64,000 bases of DNA from Chryseobacterium sp. Lineage in GTDB: Bacteria; Bacteroidota; Bacteroidia; Flavobacteriales; Weeksellaceae. The notes beneath the pieces were generated by a model. The model did no database searches, was not told the origin of the DNA, and was given only the letters and a program-made list of their open reading frames with translations. This document shows positions 40,227 to 49,456 of this stretch, piece after piece. Position 1 is the stretch's first letter. The number at the start of each line of letters is the position of its first letter. The DNA lies in NCBI RefSeq assembly GCF_029240215.1, contig NZ_JARBTK010000002.1, forward strand, positions 124,001-188,000, written 5' to 3'. A program made the position numbers and the translations under genes.

Positions 40227-42356
40227 ATGAAAAAACTATTGGTTTGCACATCGCTGTTAGGTTCAATGATAACGTTTGCACAGGAAAGTGATACTATTAA
40301 ATCTAATGATATTGATGAAGTAGTTGTTACTGGCTATTTAACGAAAGACAGTCAATCTGCAAACAAAATGCCACTAAAAGATATTGAAAATCCTCAGGTT
40401 TATAATACCGTAAATAAAAATGTGATTAAAGAACAAGTTGTCACCAACTTTAATGATGCTCTTAAAAACATCACCGGCATCGCAAGACTTTGGGAGTCTA
40501 CAGGTAGAGGAAATGACGGAGGTGAATATTACTCAATGAGAGGTTTTTCTTTGCAGCCTAATCTCATAAACGGAATGCCTGCTTTCAACAACGGAACTTT
40601 AGATCCGGCAGGAATTGAAGTTATTGAAGCTATCAAAGGTCCTTCGGGAACGCTTTACGGAGGTAGTGTAATTTCTTACGGTGGATTATTAAATGTAGTT
40701 ACTAAAAAACCGTATAATCATTTCGGAGGTGAAGTAGGATACATTACTGGCACTTATGGACTTAACAGAGTAACAGCAGATGTAAATGCACCTGTAGGAA
40801 AAAACTTGTATGCAAGAGTAAATGCAGCATATCAAAAGCAAAACTCATTTCAGGACGCAGGTTACAGTGAATCTATTTACGTTAACCCATCAATTAAATA
40901 TGTTGTAAATAACAGATTGACATTCTTTGTAAATACTGAAATTAAAAAATCTGATGCTGCGAATGCTCCAATGATTTTCCTTAGCAGATATAGCCCTCTT
41001 TCTTTTAATTCTATAGATTTGTTTGAGCAGAATTATAAAAATTCTTATACTTCAAACGACTTAAGTATCAAAAACTCTTCATTCAACATCCAGGCTCAGG
41101 CTCAATATAAAATTTCAGATAATTGGACTTCAAGTACCATTGTTTCAAGAGGAAATACCAAAACCGATGGTTACAATCATTACTTGTGGGATTCTTCAAA
41201 CGGAAATGAGTTTACAAGATTTATCTCAAAATTAGGTGGAGAAACAAACACAACTGCAATTCAACAAAATTTTGTAGGAAACTTCAATATTGGAAGTGTA
41301 AAAAATAAACTTCTATTTGGTTTAGATTATTTCCAGAGAGAATTTTTGCTTGGTGGAACAGGCTGGGCAGGGTTTGGAACAATCTCATTGGTTAATCAAT
41401 CAGACACTAATGCAGGAATGCTAAACAAAGGAGCCGTAGATAACGCTTTGGCAACAACCTCTCAAGCAATAGGAAGCATGGAAACTAAAATTTACAGCGC
41501 ATATATTTCAGATGTTGTTAACATTCTTCCTAATTTATCTGCAATGCTAAGCGTTAGAATGGATCACTTTACAGGAAATCCAACAGCATATGCAGTAGAG
41601 AAATCTAAAAATACAACAACTTTTTCTCCAAAATTAGGTTTGGTCTATCAGCCAATTCAAGATAAACTTTCTATTTTTGCGAACTACATGAACGGTTTCC
41701 AAAATGTTGAGCCAGTAGAAAACACAGATCTTGGCGGAAATAAATCATTTGCATATTTCGATCCTGAACATGCCAATCAATGGGAAGTTGGAACGAAAGC
41801 TAGTTTAATTAAAGATAAATTATCAGTTACTGCAAGTTATTACAATATTTTAGTAAAAGACAAAGTAATGGCAGACCCCACCAATCCATTGGCAAGTATT
41901 CAAGGAGGTGAAGTTGAAAGTAAAGGTTTTGAAATCAGTGTTGTAGGAAGTCCGGTTATAGGCTTAAATGTAATTGCAGGTTTCAGCCAAAATATCAGTG
42001 AAGTTACTGTTGGAGACCCAACATATGTAGGATATCGTCCTGAAGAAGCGGGTCCAAGGAATATATTCAACTTCTGGGCAAACTATAAAATTCAGGATGG
42101 CGCTTTAAGAAACGTAGGAATTGGCTTCGGAACAAACTCTGCAAGTAATCTTTACACATTAAACAGAGCGGGAATCGGAACATTTACTATTCCAAGCTAT
42201 GCTATTTTCAACACAGCACTTTCTTATAACGAAGAAAGATACAGTGTGATCCTAAAACTTGATAATATTGCTAATAAAAAATATTTCTCAGGATGGTCTA
42301 CTGTAACACCTCAGAGATTGAGAACACTTTCTTTAAGTTTAAATTATAAATTCTAA
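40227..42356 (+). CDS. TonB-dependent siderophore receptor
   Basis: A 709-residue outer-membrane receptor starting at the ATG at 40227; the TTG at 40209 is inside the promoter. A signal peptide (MKKLLVCTSLLGSMITFAQ), a TonB box-like DEVVVTGYLT, a plug domain (~35-160: IKGPSGTLYGGSVISYGG) and a 22-strand barrel ending in TLSLSLNYKF follow. The subgroup is the FhuA/FecA-like TIGR01783 siderophore receptors. It takes up ferric siderophore with TonB energy. The next gene, a PepSY membrane reductase-like protein, and a common Fur-like motif support iron uptake. Confidence 0.92.
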   Translation: MKKLLVCTSLLGSMITFAQESDTIKSNDIDEVVVTGYLTKDSQSANKMPLKDIENPQVYNTVNKNVIKEQVVTNFNDALKNITGIARLWESTGRGNDGGEYYSMRGFSLQPNLINGMPAFNNGTLDPAGIEVIEAIKGPSGTLYGGSVISYGGLLNVVTKKPYNHFGGEVGYITGTYGLNRVTADVNAPVGKNLYARVNAAYQKQNSFQDAGYSESIYVNPSIKYVVNNRLTFFVNTEIKKSDAANAPMIFLSRYSPLSFNSIDLFEQNYKNSYTSNDLSIKNSSFNIQAQAQYKISDNWTSSTIVSRGNTKTDGYNHYLWDSSNGNEFTRFISKLGGETNTTAIQQNFVGNFNIGSVKNKLLFGLDYFQREFLLGGTGWAGFGTISLVNQSDTNAGMLNKGAVDNALATTSQAIGSMETKIYSAYISDVVNILPNLSAMLSVRMDHFTGNPTAYAVEKSKNTTTFSPKLGLVYQPIQDKLSIFANYMNGFQNVEPVENTDLGGNKSFAYFDPEHANQWEVGTKASLIKDKLSVTASYYNILVKDKVMADPTNPLASIQGGEVESKGFEISVVGSPVIGLNVIAGFSQNISEVTVGDPTYVGYRPEEAGPRNIFNFWANYKIQDGALRNVGIGFGTNSASNLYTLNRAGIGTFTIPSYAIFNTALSYNEERYSVILKLDNIANKKYFSGWSTVTPQRLRTLSLSLNYKF

Positions 42357-42377
42357 TCAGAATATAAATTAAAAACC

Positions 42378-42415
42378 ATCTGCCAAACTGCATGAGTAGT
42401 TTGGCAGATTTGTTT
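42378..42415 (+). terminator. Terminator after the receptor gene
   Basis: Perfect 12-bp stem ATCTGCCAAACT / AGTTTGGCAGAT with an 8-base loop, then TTGTTT. It separates the receptor transcript from the PepSY gene. Confidence 0.8.
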
Positions 42416-42439
42416 AGATTAAAACCATTTGATTCGCTA

Positions 42440-42480
42440 ATTATAATTAATCTAAATAAAAATGGAAAATCTTATATTTG
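42440..42480 (+). promoter_or_regulatory. Promoter and Fur-like motif of the PepSY gene
   Basis: ATTATAATTAATCTAAA at 42440-42456 is the reverse of the motif before the receptor. The -7 box TATATTTG is at 42473-42480, 18 bases before the ATG at 42498. Confidence 0.5.
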
Positions 42481-42497
42481 CACAACTTTAGAAATTC

Positions 42498-43709
42498 ATG
42501 AAGAAAAAACATCACCACAAAAAGAAACCAAGTCTCTTCAAAAAATGGACTGGCAAAATACATTTATGGTTCGGTTTGGGAATAGGATTTTTGATTTTCA
42601 TCATCTCAATTACCGGTGCTCTATACGTATTCAAAGATGAAGTGGAAAATTACACGAGAAAAGATGTTATCTATCATAACGAGCAAAATATTGATCAAAA
42701 ACAGATTCTTCCGATAAGAGTTTTAGAAAAATCAGTTGTAGCACAGGTAAAAGAAAAATATCCTGTACATTGGGTTAATATTCCTATTGATAAAAAGATG
42801 TCCTATCAGTTTTATTGGTATGAGCACAATCCTAAAGCGTGGAATTATTTTGATGAATTTCCCATCTATAAACTAGCCTACGTCAATCCTTATAACGGTA
42901 AAGTTTTAAGGACTTATGATGAAAAAAACGGCTTTTTTCAAATTGTAAAAATGATTCACTGGAGTTATTTACTAAAACAGGAATGGGGAACTTATGTGGT
43001 CGGAATTCCAGTAATCATTTTCATTATCATGTTGATTTCAGGAATAATTTTATGGTGGCCAAAAAACAAAGCAGCAAGAAGACAACGCTTCTCATTCAAA
43101 TGGAAAAATGTAAAAAGCTGGAAAAGAAAGAATTATGACCTTCACAATGTTTTAGGTTTCTACGCATCAATATTTGCTCTTATTTTTTCTTTGACGGGTT
43201 TATTTTATGCATTTTTTGTTGTTCAGGCAGCTTTCTACTTCATTTTTTCTGGCGGAAGTACAGTTTATCCTGACTTTTCATCCATTAAAACAAAAGCTCC
43301 GATCGAGCTAAGAACGGAAGGCACTTTGGATAAAATCAGCAATACTGTAAAAGAAAAATATCCGGACTCTTACGGATTTGCAATCGACTTAGGACATCCT
43401 CATATGGATGATCATGAACATCCCAATTTTGAGGTCTATGTAAAACACCTCTCCTACTCTTATCATAAGAGCAGCAGTTTGATTTTTGATGAAAACTCCG
43501 GAGAATTGCTTCATACGCATGATATGAAAGATAAAAATTTCGGTGAAAAAGCTGTGGGGGCCAATTACGACATTCACGTAGGTTCTATTTTAGGCTTGCC
43601 AACCAAAATTATTGCTTTTATTGTAAGCTTAATTTGTGCTTCATTACCCGTAACAGGATTTTTAGTCTGGTGGGGAAGAAGAAAAAAAACTAAAAAAGCA
43701 ATCTCATAA
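42498..43709 (+). CDS. PepSY-associated membrane protein (iron-uptake reductase-like)
   Basis: A 403-residue inner-membrane protein. A His/Lys-rich start (MKKKHHHKKKPSLFKK) precedes the first helix (FGLGIGFLIFIISITGALYV); further helices lie at ~172-190, ~220-245 and ~375-395. PepSY-like periplasmic loops lie between, with conserved His in KMIHWSYLL, NYDLHNVLGFYA and ANYDIHVGSILGLPT that may bind haem. Such PiuB-type proteins accompany siderophore receptors and may reduce ferric siderophore. Own promoter, with the Fur-like motif shared with the receptor. Confidence 0.85.
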   Translation: MKKKHHHKKKPSLFKKWTGKIHLWFGLGIGFLIFIISITGALYVFKDEVENYTRKDVIYHNEQNIDQKQILPIRVLEKSVVAQVKEKYPVHWVNIPIDKKMSYQFYWYEHNPKAWNYFDEFPIYKLAYVNPYNGKVLRTYDEKNGFFQIVKMIHWSYLLKQEWGTYVVGIPVIIFIIMLISGIILWWPKNKAARRQRFSFKWKNVKSWKRKNYDLHNVLGFYASIFALIFSLTGLFYAFFVVQAAFYFIFSGGSTVYPDFSSIKTKAPIELRTEGTLDKISNTVKEKYPDSYGFAIDLGHPHMDDHEHPNFEVYVKHLSYSYHKSSSLIFDENSGELLHTHDMKDKNFGEKAVGANYDIHVGSILGLPTKIIAFIVSLICASLPVTGFLVWWGRRKKTKKAIS

Positions 43710-43791
43710 TTTTTTAATAATATTCTATATTAAGCAGTATTAATACAATCTTTTTTATAAATTTATTGCCTCGAAATTATACAATAAGAAA

Positions 43792-44760
43792 ATGTCAGTA
43801 GTAGATTTGTCAAAACAGGTTGCATTAGGTATCGATATCGGTGGAACCAATACTAAATTTGGTTTAGTAAACCACCGAGGTGAAATTTTAGCAAAAGGCT
43901 CTATTCCCACCGACCAATATGCTACTCCGGAAGCATTTATTGATGCACTGTACACACAAATTAAACCTTTAATCGATGAGCATGGCGTAGGAAAAATGAT
44001 TGAAGGAATTGGTGTAGGTGCTCCCAATGCCAACTACTACAGAGGAACAATCGAGCTGGCTCCCAATCTTCCGTGGAAAGGCGTGATCAATTTTGCAGAT
44101 TTAATGACTGAAAAATTCGGACATCCATGCAAAATGACCAATGATGCCAATGCTGCAGCTCTTGGTGAAATGATGTATGGCGCTGCAAGAGGCATGAAAG
44201 ATTTTATCATGATTACTTTGGGAACAGGTGTAGGAAGCGGAATCGTTTCCGGCGGACATTTGATCTACGGTCATGACGGTTTTGCCGGAGAACTGGGACA
44301 TACAATCGTAAAACCAGGTGGCAGAAAACACTGGAGTACAGGTTCTGAAGGAAGCCTTGAATCTTATGCATCTGCAACCGGAATTGCAATTACGGCAAAA
44401 AAAATGAGAGCAGAATTTCCAGACTCGATGCTGAATCAATATCCTGAAGACACCATCAATTCTAAAACAGTACATGAATGTGCTTTGAAAGGAGATCCTG
44501 TAGCGATAGAGGTTTTCAGATATACAGGTCAGAAATTGGGTGAAGCTTTGGCTAATTTTGTTATGTTCTCTTCGCCAGAAGCAATCTTGTTGTTTGGAGG
44601 GGTGATCAAAGCGGGAGATTTTATTTTAAAACCTGCCAAACTTCACATGGAAAGAAATCTTTTACCTATTTTCAGAAACAAAGTTAGATTGGTTTTCAGT
44701 GAACTTGATGAAGCAGATGCTGCCATTTTAGGAGCAAGTGCTTTGGTTTGGGAAAAATAA
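43792..44760 (+). CDS. ROK-family sugar kinase (glucokinase-like)
   Basis: A 322-residue ROK protein. The ATP site GIDIGGTNTKFG is at ~14-25, the catalytic/sugar region NDANAAALGE at ~117 with TLGTGVGSG following, and GFAGELGHT after it. The usual CxCGxxGCxE zinc cluster is replaced by GRKHWSTGSEGSLESY, with no cysteines, as in some Bacteroidota members. It phosphorylates glucose or an N-acetylhexosamine; which one cannot be read here. Single gene with its own terminator. Confidence 0.88.
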   Translation: MSVVDLSKQVALGIDIGGTNTKFGLVNHRGEILAKGSIPTDQYATPEAFIDALYTQIKPLIDEHGVGKMIEGIGVGAPNANYYRGTIELAPNLPWKGVINFADLMTEKFGHPCKMTNDANAAALGEMMYGAARGMKDFIMITLGTGVGSGIVSGGHLIYGHDGFAGELGHTIVKPGGRKHWSTGSEGSLESYASATGIAITAKKMRAEFPDSMLNQYPEDTINSKTVHECALKGDPVAIEVFRYTGQKLGEALANFVMFSSPEAILLFGGVIKAGDFILKPAKLHMERNLLPIFRNKVRLVFSELDEADAAILGASALVWEK

Positions 44761-44782
44761 TTCAAAACAAATAAAAAATATT

Positions 44783-44811
44783 AAGCATTCTCTTTCGAGG
44801 ATGCTTTTTTT
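44783..44811 (+). terminator. Terminator of the ROK kinase gene
   Basis: Stem AAGCATTCTC / GAGGATGCTT (one mismatch) with a TTTC loop and seven Ts. Confidence 0.85.
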
Positions 44812-44944
44812 GTTTAATTATTAAATCAAATTCATTAGTGATTATTTGTGAAATCTATTAGTGCGATTTGTGTTTAAGCAATTGCTTCATCCGCTTTTGG
44901 CTCAATTTTTTCTTATTTTTGATAAGTTTTTCAACGACTTGAAA

Positions 44945-44952
44945 TAAGTTTG
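44945..44952 (+). promoter_or_regulatory. -7 box of msrA
   Basis: TAAGTTTG fits TAnnTTTG, 34 bases before the ATG at 44987. Confidence 0.5.
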
Positions 44953-44986
44953 AAAAGAAAATATTTAAATATAAAATCAATCTAAA

Positions 44987-45544
44987 ATGGATAAAAATAA
45001 TTTACAGCAAATCACCTTCGGAGGCGGATGTTTCTGGTGTGTAGAAAGCTGTTTTAATATGTTAAAAGGTGTAGAATCTGCAATTTCCGGATATTCGGGT
45101 GGTCACACAGACAATCCGACTTATGAGGAAATTTGCACAGGTGGAACCGGACACGCGGAAGTTGTACAAATCACTTACGATCCTGCAATTATTTCTTATG
45201 ATCAGTTGATGGATGTATTTTTCTTCCTTCATGATCCTACTCAACTTAACAGACAGGGAAATGACATCGGAACTCAATACCGTTCGGTAATTTTCTATAA
45301 AGATGATGCTGAAAAACAAAGAGCAGAAAATTCTATCAAAGAATCTGAAGCTTCAGGAAAATGGTCAGGAAAATATGTGACAGAATTGGCACCATTTGAA
45401 AAATTCTGGTCTGCAGAACAATATCACCAAGGATATTATCACGTCAATCCAAATCAACCTTACTGCAGTGCGGTAGTTGGTCCAAAAATTCAGAAATTCA
45501 AAAAACATTTCGGAGAACTCGGAATGTTGAAAGATTCAGAATAA
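44987..45544 (+). CDS. msrA: Peptide-methionine (S)-S-oxide reductase MsrA
   Basis: A 185-residue MsrA. The catalytic site GGCFWCVES has Cys15 as nucleophile, followed by FNMLKGVESAISGYSGGHTD. The block QYRSVIFY and the C-terminal EQYHQGYYHVNPNQPYC are typical. It reduces methionine S-sulfoxide in damaged proteins, in the cytoplasm, using thioredoxin. Length and start are normal. Single gene. Confidence 0.95.
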   Translation: MDKNNLQQITFGGGCFWCVESCFNMLKGVESAISGYSGGHTDNPTYEEICTGGTGHAEVVQITYDPAIISYDQLMDVFFFLHDPTQLNRQGNDIGTQYRSVIFYKDDAEKQRAENSIKESEASGKWSGKYVTELAPFEKFWSAEQYHQGYYHVNPNQPYCSAVVGPKIQKFKKHFGELGMLKDSE

Positions 45545-45549
45545 AGTAA

Positions 45550-45575
45550 AAGCGAAGAGAAATCTTCGCTTTTTT
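45550..45575. terminator. Terminator between msrA and the convergent gene
   Basis: Perfect 9-bp stem AAGCGAAGA / TCTTCGCTT with a GAAA tetraloop and a T run. Confidence 0.88.
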
Positions 45576-46383
45576 ATTCTTCTTGAACTCCTGCATATTT
45601 TAAAATCATATGATTGGTTGATTGATCGAGTTCTTTCCCTGTCTCTGGATCTACACCATCCATTGTGAAAAATTCAACATTTCCATTATACTTTGAATAC
45701 CAAGTTTTTCCTAAAGCGTTATCAACAGTCAAAGTATCTTTTCTATTAATTTTCTTGAAATATTTCAACAATTTAAAATTTACAGGTTTCAGATCAAGAT
45801 AAGGTCTATCATCCTCACAATCAGCAATTTTGTATTCAAACTTATCCCAATACATACATTTCTTTTCTTTCACAGGCTCAGAACTTCCAAAAAAACCCAA
45901 AACAGTAGACTTCTCTTGGTTTTGGTTTTTTCCTTGAGTATTTGAGAAAGCATAATTTCCTGTAAGAAGAAGTATCACAAAAGTAACTTCAACCATTCCG
46001 AAACCATTCTGTTTCATAAATTCCGGCATTGCAAGAATAGGTTTATTAATAATAGTAATAACAATTTTAGAAATTGTATGTTGTATTGTATACTCTATTG
46101 TTTTCCATTCAGAGCAATAATCTTTAAATGTATCATATCCTAAATATTGGCATAAATTATCTAATATAGATTTTTTTATGTTATAGTCTTCCTCTTTTTC
46201 AACTATAGTCTTATAGTAATTTTCAAAGGTTTTATAGCTTAAACTTTCATGTTCATCTTTTAAAATTTGTTCAAGATGTAAAAGAATTCCATTGAAAGAG
46301 CTTTCTGTTGCTTCATTAGATGCTTTCTCATAAACATCTTCAAGTAATTTTTTCTTCTGAGGTAAAAATTTTGACATACTCAT
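45574..46383 (-). CDS. Membrane protein with helical N-terminal domain, unknown
   Basis: A 269-residue protein. Residues 1-~90 are a helical domain (SKFLPQKKKLLEDVYEKASN, LSYKTFENYYKTIVE, LCQYLGYDTFKDYCSEW) common to many uncharacterised Bacteroidota membrane proteins. A membrane helix follows (VEVTFVILLLTGNYAF, ~128-143), then an external Lys/Asp-rich part. No enzymatic motif is visible. Its upstream region carries copy A of TACGG-N4-CCGTA (46426-46439), 43 bases before the ATG, so it may belong to the regulon of the kinase/regulator pair at 47026-49383. Confidence 0.7.
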   Translation of the reverse strand: MSMSKFLPQKKKLLEDVYEKASNEATESSFNGILLHLEQILKDEHESLSYKTFENYYKTIVEKEEDYNIKKSILDNLCQYLGYDTFKDYCSEWKTIEYTIQHTISKIVITIINKPILAMPEFMKQNGFGMVEVTFVILLLTGNYAFSNTQGKNQNQEKSTVLGFFGSSEPVKEKKCMYWDKFEYKIADCEDDRPYLDLKPVNFKLLKYFKKINRKDTLTVDNALGKTWYSKYNGNVEFFTMDGVDPETGKELDQSTNHMILKYAGVQEE

Positions 46384-46754
46384 GGTTATTAGTGCTAAAA
46401 TTATGACGTTTTGATTACAAAACCTTACGGTTTCCCGTACAACTCACCGAAAAAACTTTCCAAAAACTTTCCAAAAACTTTCTAACCCCTGCCTTCCATT
46501 TCGCTGCATCTTTGCCATAGAAATCAGTGATAAACAAACAATTACAAAAAACAAATTTACAAAACTGATTTCAAATTCACTAGATAAAACGGAAGAAAAC
46601 TCCGGGTTGGGAAGCAGATGTTTCTCTTCCGTTTTTGAAGGTTCACTTCCCAAAAAAATTTTAGAAGCGCTTCGAAATTTTAAATGTGTACAGCTCGTGA
46701 TATCTACATCTGCGAGAGGAAGAAAAACAATTTCAACTTCAAATTTTAAAGGAA
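46384..46754. other. 371-base non-coding stretch
   Basis: Between divergent genes. It holds inverted repeat copy A at 46426-46439, next to a repeated word AAAACTTTCCAAAAACTTTC. A start-less plus-strand frame runs open to 46801 (…LSNPCLPFRC…, then SVFEGSLPKK), but it lacks a start codon and overlaps the better-supported gene at 46755. No terminator or -7 box stands out. Confidence 0.4.
46426..46439. promoter_or_regulatory. Inverted repeat TACGG-N4-CCGTA, copy A
   Basis: TACGGTTTCCCGTA, a perfect 5-bp inverted repeat with a 4-base spacer, upstream of the minus-strand gene starting at 46383. Identical to copy B and differing from copy C only in the spacer. Confidence 0.55.
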
Positions 46755-46964
46755 ATGATTCAAATAATTTTAATGCTACTTGGCTTAGCATTCGGAAATA
46801 ATAACGGAAATGCAACATGCAATAACAACAACGGAGGAACAGTAACAACTCAGGATTCCGGAGGCGGAACAGGTATCGATCCGGGAACGGGGACAGATCC
46901 GGACGATGGAACAGGTGGACCAGTAACTGGAAATACTGGACAAACTCCGCCTCCTAGACCTTAA
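46755..46964 (+). CDS. Small secreted Gly/Asp/Thr-rich protein
   Basis: A 69-residue protein. A short hydrophobic start (MIQIILMLLGLAFGNNNGNA) acts as a signal peptide or anchor. The rest is a low-complexity repeat of GGG, TGTDP and DDGTGG with one Cys and a Pro-rich end (GQTPPPRP). Similar tiny secreted Gly/Asp/Pro peptides are common in Chryseobacterium. It lies upstream of the TPR kinase but is closed off by a terminator. No function known. Confidence 0.6.
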   Translation: MIQIILMLLGLAFGNNNGNATCNNNNGGTVTTQDSGGGTGIDPGTGTDPDDGTGGPVTGNTGQTPPPRP

Positions 46965-46973
46965 CATTTATTG

Positions 46974-47001
46974 AAGGACAGATTTTTATCTGTCCTTTTT
47001 T
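46974..47001 (+). terminator. Terminator after the small secreted protein
   Basis: Perfect 10-bp stem AAGGACAGAT / ATCTGTCCTT with a TTTT loop and Ts. Confidence 0.88.
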
Positions 47002-47025
47002 GTTAATTTGCATAAAAACTAATTT

Positions 47026-48702
47026 ATGAGACCAAATTATGTATTTATAATATTATTAATCTTCTATTCTTGCAATAAAGTAAAAACAAGAGATGAAATA
47101 TATCCAAAAAAACTTTACGAAAAAGCAAAAGAATTTGCAAATGAAAATACTTCAGATTCTGCGTTCTACTATTTTAATCTTGCCAAAAATGATTATCTCG
47201 AGATTTACGATTCAATTGGGTCAGGGAAATCATTAGTGAATATGGCAATTATTCAATCTAATAACGGAGATTTTTACGGAAGTATAGAAACTTCATTAGA
47301 AGCTAATAAATTATTGCGGGATGAAAATGACAGTATTGTAAAAAGTACTTTAGCTGCAAATTACAATAGTATGGCAATTTCATCATCTTTTTTAAAAAAT
47401 TATGAAGAGTCTATTTCTTTTTACAAAAAAGCTTTACAATTTTCAAATGATGATAAAAATAAATACATATATAATAATAATATTGGTGATGCACTTATAC
47501 TTTTAGGCAAATACAAAGAAGCTAAAAAGCATTTGGAATTAGCAACTTTAACAAAAGATAGTTTAATTTATGCAAAGGCACTTAATAACCTTGCTAGGGC
47601 TAAGTTTCTTGAAAATCAAGATTATAACCCATTACATGAACTAAATAAAGCTTTAAAAATCAGACAAAATAAAGAAGATTTAGAAGGACAAAATTCAAGT
47701 TTTTCAACATTAGCAGATTATTATTCTGATAAAATACCTAAAAAATCTTTATTCTATGCATACAAACTTCTTGAAACCTCAGAAAAAATAAAAATACCTG
47801 AAGATCAAATAAACGCATTACAAAGAATCATTATCCTTGATCAATCAAATTATTTAAAAAGCTTTCAAAGATTAACAGCAATAAACGATAGCACACAAAC
47901 TGCCAGAAACAAAACTAAAAAACAATTTGCCGTAATAAGGTATGATGTAGAACAGAAAGATGTTGAGAATAAAAATTTAAAGCTTAGAAATGTTGAGAAT
48001 AAAATTAATATAATTTACCTAAGTTTTGGATTAGGAATTTTAACCCTGACATTGATCTTGGGATACTTCTGGAACGAAAAAAGAAAAAAACATATAAGAC
48101 AGGAGAAAGAAAAAGAAAAAGAACTCGAAGTCAAAAACACGCAACTCAAAATGTCCAAAAAAGTACATGATGTCGTAGCCAACGGAATATATCAGGTCAT
48201 GACAAAAATTGAGAATCAGGAAAGTTTTAATAAAGATGAAGCTCTTGATGAATTAGAATTTGTTTACGAAAAATCAAGAGATATTTCTTACGAAAAAGAG
48301 GATTCTAAAAATTCTGAAGAAGAATTCAAAGAAAAAATATCAAACCTCATCGCTTCTTTTAAAAATTCTTCTATTGAAACCTACGTTGCAGGAAACGAAA
48401 GCGAGATATGGAGCAATTTAAGCTCGTCAATAGGAGAAGAAATTTATCAGATCATACGCGAACTACTTGTCAACATGAAAAAACACAGTAAAGCAGACAG
48501 AGTGGTTTTCAAATTTGAAAGAATAAATAATTTTATAAAAATTCAGTACACAGACAATGGAATCGGTATTTCCGGGGACTTGATTTATAAAAACGGTCTG
48601 TCTTCTACGGTTTCCCGTATGGAAAAAATCAACGGAGAGATTACTTTTGACATCAAAACTGAAAAGGGACTGAAAATCAATATTTCATTTCCTGCTTCTT
48701 AA
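47026..48702 (+). CDS. TPR sensor histidine kinase, lipoprotein-like N-terminus
   Basis: A 558-residue kinase. MRPNYVFIILLIFYSCNK carries a lipobox-like YSC. About 290 residues of TPRs follow (NYNSMAISSSFLKNYEESIS), then one membrane helix (IIYLSFGLGILTLTLILGYF). The cytoplasmic part has a HisKA_3-like acceptor KKVHDVVANGIYQVM and an ATPase with IIRELLVNMKKHSKA and DNGIGI; the late Gly-rich loop is reduced to GLSSTVSRM. Copy B of the inverted repeat lies in its 3' coding sequence. The response regulator starts 15 bases later. Stimulus unknown. Confidence 0.88.
   Translation: MRPNYVFIILLIFYSCNKVKTRDEIYPKKLYEKAKEFANENTSDSAFYYFNLAKNDYLEIYDSIGSGKSLVNMAIIQSNNGDFYGSIETSLEANKLLRDENDSIVKSTLAANYNSMAISSSFLKNYEESISFYKKALQFSNDDKNKYIYNNNIGDALILLGKYKEAKKHLELATLTKDSLIYAKALNNLARAKFLENQDYNPLHELNKALKIRQNKEDLEGQNSSFSTLADYYSDKIPKKSLFYAYKLLETSEKIKIPEDQINALQRIIILDQSNYLKSFQRLTAINDSTQTARNKTKKQFAVIRYDVEQKDVENKNLKLRNVENKINIIYLSFGLGILTLTLILGYFWNEKRKKHIRQEKEKEKELEVKNTQLKMSKKVHDVVANGIYQVMTKIENQESFNKDEALDELEFVYEKSRDISYEKEDSKNSEEEFKEKISNLIASFKNSSIETYVAGNESEIWSNLSSSIGEEIYQIIRELLVNMKKHSKADRVVFKFERINNFIKIQYTDNGIGISGDLIYKNGLSSTVSRMEKINGEITFDIKTEKGLKINISFPAS
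48606..48619. promoter_or_regulatory. Inverted repeat TACGG-N4-CCGTA, copy B (intragenic)
   Basis: TACGGTTTCCCGTA inside the kinase gene, 112 bases before the response regulator ATG. All 14 bases match copy A. It encodes part of STVSRM, so it could be chance or an internal control site for the regulator gene. Confidence 0.35.
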
Positions 48703-48717
48703 AAAAACTAAAAAAGA

Positions 48718-49383
48718 ATGTTCAAGAAAATTTTAATCGCCGAAGACCACGAAAGCATCAATTTATCCGTACAAAAAACATTGGAGGATCTCAACATTCC
48801 GAATGTTGATTACGTATATTATTGCGATGATGCATTGGCAAAAATCCAAAAATCAATCAGAGAGAATGAACCTTATGACCTTCTGATCACCGATCTGTAT
48901 TATGAGGAAGATCATCGGAAACAGGAAATTAAAGACGGAAGAGAATTAATTCAGAAAATAAAAGAAATTCAGCCTTCTTTAAAAATCATCGTTTTTTCTG
49001 CCGAACACAAATCAGGAGTTATTGATTCGCTTTTCAAGGAATATGAAATCAACGGCTATGTTCGAAAAGCCAGAAATGATTCTAAAGAACTGAAAAAATC
49101 AATCGCCTCAGTTTATATCAACGAAAATTATTTGTCTCTCGATATGAAACAGGAAATGAGAAAACTTAATAGTTATGAGTTTTCAGCTTATGATATTACC
49201 TTAGTTTCTCTTTTATCTAAAGGAATTTTACAGAAAAACATTCCTGTTCATCTGCAGGAAAAAGACATAAAGCCTTATAGTTTGAGCAGTGTTGAGAAAA
49301 AACTTAACGGTTTAAAAGAAGATCTTGAAGTCACAAGCAATGAGCAATTAGTAGCTTTCTGCAAAGACATTGGAATTATTTAA
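48718..49383 (+). CDS. Response regulator with divergent LuxR-like output
   Basis: A 221-residue regulator. The receiver domain (~1-125) has AEDH, the phosphoacceptor in LLITDLYY and a conserved Lys in GYVRKA. The C-terminal domain (~150-221) is LuxR-like (AYDITLVSLLSKGILQKNI, SLSSVEKKLNGLKEDL) but with an insertion between the helices where NarL proteins have none. It is the partner of the preceding kinase. Likely binding sites are the TACGG-N4-CCGTA repeats that flank the locus. Confidence 0.82.
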   Translation: MFKKILIAEDHESINLSVQKTLEDLNIPNVDYVYYCDDALAKIQKSIRENEPYDLLITDLYYEEDHRKQEIKDGRELIQKIKEIQPSLKIIVFSAEHKSGVIDSLFKEYEINGYVRKARNDSKELKKSIASVYINENYLSLDMKQEMRKLNSYEFSAYDITLVSLLSKGILQKNIPVHLQEKDIKPYSLSSVEKKLNGLKEDLEVTSNEQLVAFCKDIGII

Positions 49384-49410
49384 AAACAAATTTTCAAAGC
49401 ATATTTAATA

Positions 49411-49446
49411 AAGCCTTTCAAAAAAATTGAAAGGCTTTTTTTATTT
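49411..49446 (+). terminator. Terminator of the kinase/regulator pair
   Basis: Perfect 11-bp stem AAGCCTTTCAA / TTGAAAGGCTT with a short A loop and seven Ts. Confidence 0.9.
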
Positions 49447-49456
49447 TTTGCCGGTT

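Noticed and set aside
46450..46801. Long open plus-strand frame reading LSNPCLPFRC to SIRK
   Set aside because: No start codon, low similarity to anything I know, and it overlaps the start of the secreted peptide gene in another frame.
46444..46848. 134-codon minus-strand ORF in the gap before the small secreted protein
   Set aside because: It is antisense to the better-supported plus-strand gene at 46755, has hydrophobic/Cys-rich nonsense composition, and no domain.
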